Shown: piece after piece, positions 1 to 5,056 of the stretch | How the letters are laid out: each line of letters opens with the position of its first letter | How positions within the stretch are numbered: the first letter of the stretch is position 1 | NCBI GenBank assembly: GCA_035506155.1 | Contig: DATJPX010000093.1 | Span: 1 to 7,510 of the forward strand | Origin: UBA877 sp035506155 | GTDB lineage: Bacteria; Chloroflexota; Anaerolineae; Anaerolineales; Villigracilaceae | Direction of reading: 5' to 3' | Length of the DNA: 7,510 bases | The notes under the pieces: generated by a model | The model's input: only the letters and a program-made list of their open reading frames with translations | The model's database searches: none | Told to the model about the DNA's origin: nothing | Program-made: the position numbers and the translations under genes

Positions 1-491
1 GCCTGGCGGAGTTCGTTCGCCAGGGTGGCCCAGTTCCAGCTGCGATAGCGGGCCAACAGCATGGCCAGGCCCAGGCTGAGCGGATCGAAGCCGGGGGAGC
101 CGAAATGGCTTTTGAACCGGACACCGAAATAGGGACGCCAGGGGGAGAAATCGAACAGGGCCAGGCACAGGTCGAAGGGGTCCATGCCCACCAAGTCGGC
201 GCTGGAATGAATGACGTCCGGCGGCAGCCACTGGTAATAGGAGCGGCAGGTGCGCGCCTGCCAAGCGGGAGGATCGCCCGGGGTGGGCAGCTGGAGCGGC
301 AGCAGGGGCCGGATAGTTTCCCAGCGAAAGAGTTCCACAAAATTGGGAATGAGCAAACGGCGCTGCGCGGCTGGAATGGAACGGGTCTGGGCCAGTTCGG
401 ATCGGGTAGGACTCTGGAGCTGGTGGAATGGGCAGCCTGGCATGGAAATACTGGGCACCAGGGACGCGGCGGGGATCAGGAGCTTGTTCAT
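1..491 (-). CDS. Transposase-like protein, N-terminal part (runs off the window)
   Basis: Reading from the ATG at 491 to the left edge gives 163 uninterrupted codons, so the gene is partial at its 3' end. Residues 117-163 (PWRPYF... GSPGFDPLSLGLAMLL... WATLANEL) follow the pattern of the N-terminal domain of IS5/IS1182-type DDE transposases (DUF772-like): a Gly/Pro-Phe-Asp-Pro core, then a helix of leucines and a W/S-rich turn. Residues 1-100 are Pro- and Trp-rich and unfamiliar to me. The catalytic DDE residues would lie beyond the edge and cannot be checked. The ATG overlaps the TGA of the upstream sigma-like gene (ATGA), and a GGAGGGG Shine-Dalgarno sits about four bases before the ATG, so translation is probably coupled. 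What I see is an open frame with a transposase-like N-terminus; cut-and-paste transposition is inferred from the family. A domesticated transposase is possible. Confidence 0.62.
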   Translation of the reverse strand, partial: MNKLLIPAASLVPSISMPGCPFHQLQSPTRSELAQTRSIPAAQRRLLIPNFVELFRWETIRPLLPLQLPTPGDPPAWQARTCRSYYQWLPPDVIHSSADLVGMDPFDLCLALFDFSPWRPYFGVRFKSHFGSPGFDPLSLGLAMLLARYRSWNWATLANELRQ

Positions 492-1150
492 CGTCCCCTC
501 CGACTGCGCTGCCAGGCCCGGTTCAGCTTTTGGGCCTGTCGGTAGGCCGCTCGGCTGTCCCGCTCACACAGGCTGCGCAGACCCAGCGACAGGGCAGGCA
601 GGCGCAGCTGCATCAGGCCATCGTTGCGCAGCTGCCGGATGCGTTCTCCACTGACCCCCAATTGCTGGCCGATCTCCGTCAGATTGAGGGGAGCCTGTCC
701 GGCCAGTCCATAGTACAGGACGATCACCTGCCGCAAGCGCTCCGGCAGGCACTCCAGTTCTTCCTGCAGCGTTTGGTGGATCTGCTGCCCTTGCCAGGCT
801 GAGACGATCACACTCAGACTATCCATCCCCCAGGCCCCCTCCAGCCAGCCCTCACTTTTCAAGGACAATTTGACACATTGCCAGACCCGGTTGCGGATGG
901 CTCTCCAGGCATAATGCGAGAAAGCCACGCCGCGCTCGGGATCAAAGTGCATCACCGCCTGCCACAACCCGATCCAGCCCTCCTGGATCAGATCGGCGTA
1001 GGCGGCCTTCCCGAGCCCCTGGTCCTGGACCACCACCCAGATCAACCTCGCATTATCCCGGATCAACCGATCCTGACAGTCCGGGCAGCCCGACTGGGCA
1101 CACGCAAAACAATCCACTCCTTGGGAGTGGCAACAGGTTACAATAGCCAC
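488..1150 (-). CDS. Sigma-70 family RNA polymerase sigma factor-like protein with N-terminal Cys4 cluster
   Basis: The product is 220 residues and resembles a minimal sigma factor. Residues about 27-95 match sigma region 2, with the acidic DLIQEGWIGLWQAV segment (53-66) that contacts the beta' coiled coil and a FDPERG...FSHYAWRAIRN stretch (69-87) typical of regions 2.2-2.4. Residues about 134-186 match region 4, with a helix-turn-helix at 157-179 (LTEIGQQLGVSGERIRQL). Regions 1.2 and 3 are not evident. Before region 2 lies C14-x2-C17-x4-C22-x2-C25, which could bind zinc. The tail is basic. The start is GTG at 1150, chosen because AGGAG lies eight bases upstream; an overlapping ATG in another frame stops after a few codons. 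The stop overlaps the start of the transposase-like gene. It could direct RNA polymerase to the element's own promoter, or be a sigma-derived DNA-binding helper without polymerase activity. Family assignment is firm; role is inferred. Confidence 0.85.
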   Translation of the reverse strand: MAIVTCCHSQGVDCFACAQSGCPDCQDRLIRDNARLIWVVVQDQGLGKAAYADLIQEGWIGLWQAVMHFDPERGVAFSHYAWRAIRNRVWQCVKLSLKSEGWLEGAWGMDSLSVIVSAWQGQQIHQTLQEELECLPERLRQVIVLYYGLAGQAPLNLTEIGQQLGVSGERIRQLRNDGLMQLRLPALSLGLRSLCERDSRAAYRQAQKLNRAWQRSRRGR

Positions 1151-1216
1151 AGCGACATCTCCTTTCAGGTACGGAAATTGGCCTTTCCTTATTTTCCTGT
1201 AAGAAGGTGTCGCTGT
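1149..1216 (-). promoter_or_regulatory. Inverted-repeat leader that can mask the ribosome binding site and GTG start of the sigma-like gene
   Basis: Bases 1201-1216 (AAGAAGGTGTCGCTGT) and the complement of 1149-1164 (AAGGAGATGTCGCTGT) agree at 14 of 16 positions, around a 36-base loop. In the minus-strand RNA this gives nine Watson-Crick pairs, one C-A mismatch, then six pairs including one G-U wobble. The 3' arm contains the AGGAG Shine-Dalgarno, the whole spacer and the first two bases of the GTG start. A transcript starting upstream of 1216 would fold and block translation; one starting inside the loop would lack the 5' arm and stay open. The loop also holds a small GGAAA-N6-TTTCC hairpin (1173-1188). 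The symmetry is seen; the control role is inferred by analogy with IS10/IS50. A protein operator is the alternative. Confidence 0.6.
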
Positions 1217-1365
1217 CTTGTCCCTAACGGGGGCTATTTTTGAGTTGGCTTATTCATTTTTTTGGGTTGAGATTTTCCCCTAGACTCATTGCACTATCCC
1301 CATTCCCTCGTTCGAGGCTTGCTTCGTGCCCGGCGGCGGTTGCTGCCAGGCCGGGAAAGGAATAA
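1217..1365. other. Intergenic stretch between the mobile element leader and the ABC operon terminator
   Basis: No credible gene on either strand. Bases about 1220-1300 are clearly richer in A and T than their surroundings and contain two similar direct motifs (TTGAGTTGG near 1240 and TTGGGTTGAG near 1262); the outer end of the mobile element probably lies here. A short perfect hairpin, CCTCG-TT-CGAGG, occupies 1306-1317. A GC-rich potential stem pairs CCCGG (1329-1333) with CCGGG (1351-1355). No confident promoter for the sigma-like gene was found. Confidence 0.4.
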
Positions 1366-1397
1366 AAAACCGGACGGAGAATGGTCCGTCCGGTTTT
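1362..1397 (-). terminator. Rho-independent terminator of the ABC exporter operon
   Basis: A perfect 13-bp stem (1366-1378 with 1385-1397; GC core CCGGACGGA) closes a six-base loop. On the minus strand it is followed by a run of six T, then ATT. It begins 16 bases after the stop codon of the last permease gene. On the plus strand the T run is only four, so it may work weakly in that direction too. It also insulates the mobile element from the ABC operon. Confidence 0.92.
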
Positions 1398-1412
1398 GGA
1401 GATCGATCGGGT

Positions 1413-2603
1413 CTACTCGCTGGCCCGGCGGAAGCGCCAGGCCGCCAGCAGGAAGAACAGGACGGCGTACCCGGCCAGCGCGGCAACCGGCAGGAGAATC
1501 GAGCCGAACCCCAGGCCGCGGGCGACGATGTTCTTGAAGCCGTCCATCGACCAAGCGACCGGCGAGACATGTCCGATGGCCTGGAAGGCCGATCCGGTGT
1601 ATTCGAGCGGCACCCAGGCGCCGCCCAGCCCCGACAGGACGAACATCGGGATGAGCGAGAAGACGACCGCCTGCTCGTCCGATTTCGCCATCACACCGAT
1701 CAGCAGGCCCAGGGCGGCGATCCAGATGGCCGTGACCACGGCCACCAGCAGGGTCGCCAGCGGCTGGCGCAGGTAGTCTACGCCCAGGAGCTGGCCGAAG
1801 GCGATCAGCAGGACGAACTGGCAGAAGATCATCGTCAAGATGGCCAGGTAATGGCCCATCAGGATCTCGAAGCGCGAGGTGGCGGTGGTCAGCAAACGCT
1901 GGAGCGAGCGGGTCTTGCGCTCGTTGACGATCACGGTGGCGGCCGTCAGCAGGGCGGCGATGGCGAACTGGATCATCATGCCCGGCGAGGAGTGCGCCAG
2001 CGACAGGATCTTCTGGTCCTGCGGCTTGGCGGAGACGCCCGAGGTGACCTGTACCTGGATGGGCGGATTCTGCCAGGCGGCCAGGGCCTGGGTCAAGGCT
2101 GGGTCGAAGGCGGACGGATCGTTCGCCGTCACGGCGGCGATGTCGGCCGTGCGGACGGCGCTCATCAGCCGGTTGGAAGCCACCTGCAGCTCGGTCTCGA
2201 CCGTCGCGGTGGAGACATCCGAGGGCTTGGCGTAGAAGCCCAGCTTGAGCGGCTTGCCGTCGTAGAGCGATTGGGTGTACCCATCCGGGACGACGACCGC
2301 GGCGGCCAGCTTGCCGCTGCTGACCAGGCTCTCCAGGTCCGCTTCAGTGCGGCCGGGCGTCTCGTCCAATTTCACGACGGTCGAGTTCGCCAGCAGCGAG
2401 TGGAAATCGACGGCCAGGGCGCCGCCGTCGCGGTCCAGGTAACCGACCGGCAGGCGCGGGTCGGAGGTCCCGCTCGAGCCGCCGAAGGCCAGGCCGAAGA
2501 GCAGGGTGAAGGCAACCGGCATGATCAGCAGGAACAGGAAGGTCATGCGATTGCGGACGATCTGCGTCAGGTCTTTCAGGGTGATATCGAGGATGCGTTT
2601 CAT
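1413..2603 (-). CDS. ABC-2 type exporter permease, last gene of the operon (LnrN/YfiN-like)
   Basis: The product is 396 residues with the ABC2_membrane_3 layout: one membrane helix at about 21-41 ending in FGLAFGG, a large extracytoplasmic domain (about 43-205), then five helices at roughly 207-227, 250-272, 283-305, 313-331 and 370-389. After the second helix the cytoplasmic segment VNERKTRSLQRLLTTATS (226-243) is the typical coupling region that meets the ATPase. The N-terminus parallels the neighbouring permease (MKRILDITLKDL against MKAFDIAIKDM), so the two are paralogs and probably form a heterodimer. The ATG at 2603 is preceded by GGAG at nine bases. It follows the upstream permease after 69 bases containing a palindromic repeat. 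The exported substrate is unknown; by analogy with LnrLMN it may be a membrane-active compound. Confidence 0.9.
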   Translation of the reverse strand: MKRILDITLKDLTQIVRNRMTFLFLLIMPVAFTLLFGLAFGGSSGTSDPRLPVGYLDRDGGALAVDFHSLLANSTVVKLDETPGRTEADLESLVSSGKLAAAVVVPDGYTQSLYDGKPLKLGFYAKPSDVSTATVETELQVASNRLMSAVRTADIAAVTANDPSAFDPALTQALAAWQNPPIQVQVTSGVSAKPQDQKILSLAHSSPGMMIQFAIAALLTAATVIVNERKTRSLQRLLTTATSRFEILMGHYLAILTMIFCQFVLLIAFGQLLGVDYLRQPLATLLVAVVTAIWIAALGLLIGVMAKSDEQAVVFSLIPMFVLSGLGGAWVPLEYTGSAFQAIGHVSPVAWSMDGFKNIVARGLGFGSILLPVAALAGYAVLFFLLAAWRFRRASE

Positions 2604-2618
2604 GGTTCAATCTCCGTG

Positions 2619-2638
2619 GGGCGGTTCACAATCCGCCC
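2619..2638 (-). other. Small hairpin just upstream of the last permease ribosome binding site
   Basis: GGGCGG (2619-2624) pairs with CCGCCC (2633-2638) around an eight-base loop. In the minus-strand mRNA it sits a few bases before the GGAG of the last permease gene and just after the 28-bp palindrome, so the 69-base gap is nearly all structured. It may tune translation or mRNA stability; this is inference. Confidence 0.35.
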
Positions 2639-2642
2639 GGAG

Positions 2643-2670
2643 GTAGGGGCGACGCATGCGTCGCCCCTAC
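2643..2670. repeat. Perfect 28-bp palindromic intergenic repeat (GATHASPL type)
   Basis: The half-site GTAGGGGCGACGCA (2643-2656) is followed directly by its exact reverse complement, 28 bases without a mismatch. Its translation in one frame contains VGATHASPL, a peptide I recall from mis-annotated short ORFs over dispersed GTAGGGGCGA repeats in Chloroflexota and cyanobacteria. It lies two bases beyond the stop codon of one permease gene and before the start of the next. It is probably a REP/MITE-like dispersed element, so many copies are expected in this genome. The RNA would form a strong hairpin without a U tract, so it may protect or process the mRNA rather than terminate it. Copy number cannot be judged here. 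Confidence 0.85.
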
Positions 2671-2672
2671 GA

Positions 2673-3959
2673 TTACGCGTAGCGCTTCTGGAAGCGCAGC
2701 ACGCCGATGGCGAAGAAGACGATGCTCATGCCGAGCAGGACCGCGCAAGTCAGCAGCACGTGGCCGAGCGGCTCGGCGTTCATGACTTGGCTGAGGCCGC
2801 GCACGGCCCAGCCCTGCGGGACGAACGAGGAGGCCAGGTCGGCCCAGGCCGGGGTCGCTGGGGAGCCCATGGTGAAGATCTTGACCATCCCGAGCATCCC
2901 GGTGACCGTCAGCACGCCGCCCAGGACCGCGCCGGCTTGCTTGGTGCTCTTGAGCAGCGACATGACGAAGATGCCGAAGGTCGAGGCGGCCAGGATCGTC
3001 CCGAGCGTGACCAGGGCAAGCGGCCAAAAGGCGCCCCACTGGATGGCGAAAATAAAGTGGCCCAGGATCAACAGAGTGGTCATCTGGACGACGACGGTCA
3101 AGCCGACCGCCAGGAACTTGCCGCCCAGGACCGTCGCATGCGAGGTCGGGGTGGTGAAGAGCCGGGGCAGGGTGCCGGTCTCGTCCTCCCGCAGGATGGA
3201 CTGGGCGGTCGAGGTGCCGGTGAAGAAGGCGTAGAAGATGGTCATGCCGGCCATGATGAAGCTGACCACGATGGCGGTGGTATTGGTGGCCGGCTTCTGG
3301 TCACTGGCCGAATGGAGCTCGAGCGGGCTGGCAGACGGGTCGGCGCTTTGCAGCGCGGCCATGTACTGTCCGACCACCTGGCCGACCGTGGCCGGGTCGC
3401 TCTTGCCGGACTGCTGGACGGCTACGTCCACGGCCACCTTGGCGCCCGACATGCTGTCCATGAACTGCGACAGGATGGACTGGACGATGCTCGGGCCGAG
3501 GGTCAGGGTCGGGTCCTTGTAGAGCTCGAGGGTGGCATGCCCATTCAGGTCCGAGAAGGACTGCGAGAAGTCCGCCGGGATGATGATGGCCACGCCGGCC
3601 TTCTGATCGTCGACCGCTTTGCGGGCGGCCGCGGCGCTGCCGACCAGGCTGACATCCATGAGATTCGCAAAGGACTTATCCTGCAGGGCGGTCGTGACCA
3701 TCTCGCCCATCGACTTGGCGGAGCTCCCGCCGGGGATCTGGGCCTTGGCGGCGTCGAAACCGGAGCCGCCCTGGTCCAGGTCGGCGATGACTACCTTGGT
3801 GATGGGCACGTTGAAGCTCGAACTCCCTTTGGCGGCCCCGCCGAACATGAAGTAGAACATGCCGGTCATCAGCAGCGGCACGCCAAACATGAAGATCAGG
3901 GCGAAGGCGCTGCGGAACGAGCGGGTCATGTCTTTGATGGCGATATCGAATGCTTTCAT
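2673..3959 (-). CDS. ABC-2 type exporter permease, second gene of the operon (LnrM/YfiM-like)
   Basis: The product is 428 residues. A first helix (about 18-40, ending FMFGG) is followed by an extracytoplasmic domain of about 180 residues, then five helices near 226-248, 283-305, 312-336, 342-364 and 400-420. The segment REDETGTLPRLFTTPTS (257-273) is the conserved cytoplasmic coupling region of ABC-2 exporters. I chose the ATG at 3959, because GGAGG lies about five bases before it and MKAFDIAIKD aligns with the paralog's MKRILDITLKD; a TTG at 3971 gives four extra residues but lies at the Shine-Dalgarno itself. The gene starts 12 bases after the ATPase stop. It should pair with the second permease and the ATPase to form one exporter. 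Family and topology are well supported; substrate unknown. Confidence 0.92.
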   Translation of the reverse strand: MKAFDIAIKDMTRSFRSAFALIFMFGVPLLMTGMFYFMFGGAAKGSSSFNVPITKVVIADLDQGGSGFDAAKAQIPGGSSAKSMGEMVTTALQDKSFANLMDVSLVGSAAAARKAVDDQKAGVAIIIPADFSQSFSDLNGHATLELYKDPTLTLGPSIVQSILSQFMDSMSGAKVAVDVAVQQSGKSDPATVGQVVGQYMAALQSADPSASPLELHSASDQKPATNTTAIVVSFIMAGMTIFYAFFTGTSTAQSILREDETGTLPRLFTTPTSHATVLGGKFLAVGLTVVVQMTTLLILGHFIFAIQWGAFWPLALVTLGTILAASTFGIFVMSLLKSTKQAGAVLGGVLTVTGMLGMVKIFTMGSPATPAWADLASSFVPQGWAVRGLSQVMNAEPLGHVLLTCAVLLGMSIVFFAIGVLRFQKRYA

Positions 3960-3971
3960 TTCATCCTCCAA

Positions 3972-4910
3972 CTAGTCGCGCAGGGCGCGGCCGGTCAGGT
4001 GCAGGAAGACCGCTTCCAGGTTGGGTTCTTGGATGGCAACGGACGTGATCCGGACGCCGTTGGCCGCGGCCGCCTCGAAGAGGCGCGGCAGGACTTTGTT
4101 GCTGTCGTCGGCCAGGATGGTCAGGGTGCCGTCCTCGGCAGTGACCTGCTGGACGCCCTTGGCGGCCTTCCAGGCCTCGATCACCCGGGCGGATTCGCTG
4201 TTGATCGTGACCGTGATGCGGTCCGTCTCGCCGACGATGCGGACCAACTCCTGGTTGGTGCCGGAGGCGATCAGCTTGCCGTGGTCCATGATGCCGATGT
4301 GGTCCGATAACTCCTGGGCTTCTTCCATGTAATGCGTGGTGTAGAGCACGGTCATGCCCTGGTCCTTGAGGGCGACGACCGAGTCGAGGATGTTGCGGCG
4401 GGACTGCGGGTCGATGCCGACGGTCGGCTCGTCCATGTAGATGACCTGCGGCTTGTGCAGCAGGGCCACGCCGATGTTGACGCGCCGCTTCATCCCGCCC
4501 GAATACTTGCCGACCCGGTCCCTGGCGCGCTCGGTCAGGCCGATGATCTCCAGGACTTCGTCGACGCGCTTCTTCAGCTCGGCGCCGCGCAGCCCGTACA
4601 TCTTGCCCCAGAAGGTCAGGTTCTCCCGGGCCGACATGTCCTCGTAGAGGGCGATGTCTTGCGGGACCACGCCCAGGGCGGCCTTGACGCCCATCGGGTC
4701 GCCCGTCACGGACTTGCCCATGACGAAGGCGTCGCCCTTGTCGGGGCGGAGCAGGCAGGAGAGCATCGAGATGGATGTGGTCTTGCCGGCCCCGTTCGGG
4801 CCGAGCAGGCTGTAGATCTCGCCCGGCCGGACCTCGAAGCTGACACCCTGGACGGCCTTGAGCTCGCCGAAGGATTTGTACAGGTCTTTGACTTCGATTG
4901 CGTTTTCCAT
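3972..4910 (-). CDS. ABC transporter ATP-binding protein (LnrL/YfiL- or DrrA-like)
   Basis: The product is 312 residues and energises the exporter formed with the two downstream permeases. All ATPase motifs are intact: Walker A GPNGAGKT (37-44), Q-loop Gln84, signature SGGMKRR (137-143), Walker B VIYMDEP with Asp160 and Glu161, and the switch His193 (TTH). Residues after about 220 form the accessory C-terminal domain common in DrrA-type drug-exporter ATPases, ending IQEPNLEAVFLHLTGRALRD. I chose the ATG at 4910 because GGAGG lies five bases upstream; the longer frame from TTG at 4922 would begin at the Shine-Dalgarno. It is the first gene of the operon and has its own promoter in the divergent region. 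The exact substrate class (polyene, lipopeptide, other lipophilic compound) cannot be read from the sequence. Confidence 0.95.
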   Translation of the reverse strand: MENAIEVKDLYKSFGELKAVQGVSFEVRPGEIYSLLGPNGAGKTTSISMLSCLLRPDKGDAFVMGKSVTGDPMGVKAALGVVPQDIALYEDMSARENLTFWGKMYGLRGAELKKRVDEVLEIIGLTERARDRVGKYSGGMKRRVNIGVALLHKPQVIYMDEPTVGIDPQSRRNILDSVVALKDQGMTVLYTTHYMEEAQELSDHIGIMDHGKLIASGTNQELVRIVGETDRITVTINSESARVIEAWKAAKGVQQVTAEDGTLTILADDSNKVLPRLFEAAAANGVRITSVAIQEPNLEAVFLHLTGRALRD

Positions 4911-4939
4911 AGGTTCCTCCAATGTGTTTGATCGCTGCT

Positions 4940-4968
4940 AGTATATACGTGGGATTCGTGAAAGGGAA
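4940..4968 (-). promoter_or_regulatory. Probable promoter of the ABC exporter operon
   Basis: On the minus strand a good -10 box, TATACT (4945-4940), lies 17 bases after a weak -35, TTCCCT (4968-4963). Transcription would start near 4933, giving a leader of about 22 bases that contains the GGAGG of the ATPase gene. The weak -35 fits dependence on an activator bound at the upstream repeats (about -60 to -86). Confidence 0.55.
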
Positions 4969-4992
4969 CTGGCCCTTGGGCAGGTTTCGGCT

Positions 4993-5038
4993 GTCCGTTC
5001 GGACACTGTCCGGGCGGACGATAACAGACCGGGCGGAA
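4993..5038. promoter_or_regulatory. Tandem GTCCG-N2-CGGAC operator sites between the divergent operons
   Basis: Two perfect dyads, GTCCGTTCGGAC (4993-5004) and GTCCGGGCGGAC (5008-5019), have centres 15 bases apart. A degenerate third copy, GACCGGGCGGAA (5027-5038), matches 8 of the 10 arm positions. Relative to the ABC promoter the perfect sites lie about 65 and 80 bases upstream, suiting activation. Relative to the kinase promoter, site 2 abuts the -35 and site 3 fills the spacer. The adjacent NarL-type response regulator is the obvious candidate binder; this is inferred from position and symmetry. Confidence 0.6.
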
Positions 5039-5049
5039 TGGTATACAAT
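5021..5049 (+). promoter_or_regulatory. Probable promoter of the sensor kinase operon, possibly giving a leaderless mRNA
   Basis: ATAACA (5021-5026, four of six to the -35 consensus) is followed after exactly 17 bases by TACAAT (5044-5049, five of six to the -10 consensus). The expected start point, seven or eight bases on, is 5056-5057, and the kinase ATG begins at 5057. No Shine-Dalgarno precedes that ATG; the nearest purine-rich GGGCGG is about 20 bases away. Confidence 0.5.
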
Positions 5050-5056
5050 AAAACCG

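Larger units (their letters stand above)
1..1300 (-). mobile_element. Probable insertion-sequence-like element, 5' part (sigma-like gene plus transposase-like gene)
   Basis: Two coupled minus-strand genes, one transposase-like, are preceded by an inverted-repeat leader and an AT-richer stretch before the unrelated ABC operon terminator. The right boundary is approximate: the outer end should lie between about 1217 and 1300, where composition changes. The left end is outside the window, so no terminal inverted repeat pair or target-site duplication can be confirmed. Confidence 0.45.

Noticed and set aside
1306..1317. CCTCG-TT-CGAGG, reminiscent of a tRNA T-arm
   Set aside because: The loop is only two bases and no acceptor, D-arm or anticodon arm can be placed around it. 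It is a short hairpin and not a tRNA or a recognisable attachment site.
3960..3971. TTG start at 3971 for the second ABC gene (and likewise TTG at 4922 for the ATPase)
   Set aside because: In both cases the TTG immediately precedes the GGAGG that serves the ATG 12 bases further on, so the extra residues would be encoded by the ribosome binding site. The ATG starts also align the two permeases.
1326..4310. A 994-codon open frame on the plus strand
   Set aside because: It lies antisense to both permease genes and part of the ATPase gene and crosses their boundaries, the palindrome and the terminator. The protein is rich in Gly, Arg, Asp and Gln, as expected for the complement of GC-rich coding DNA. 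The minus-strand genes have clear family motifs and ribosome binding sites; this one has neither.
4922..5056. Extended N-terminus of the sensor kinase, from ATG at 4922
   Set aside because: These 45 codons run through the ABC promoter, the tandem operator dyads and the kinase promoter, and the encoded peptide is unlike a kinase N-terminus. The ATG at 5057 begins a normal leader into the first membrane helix.
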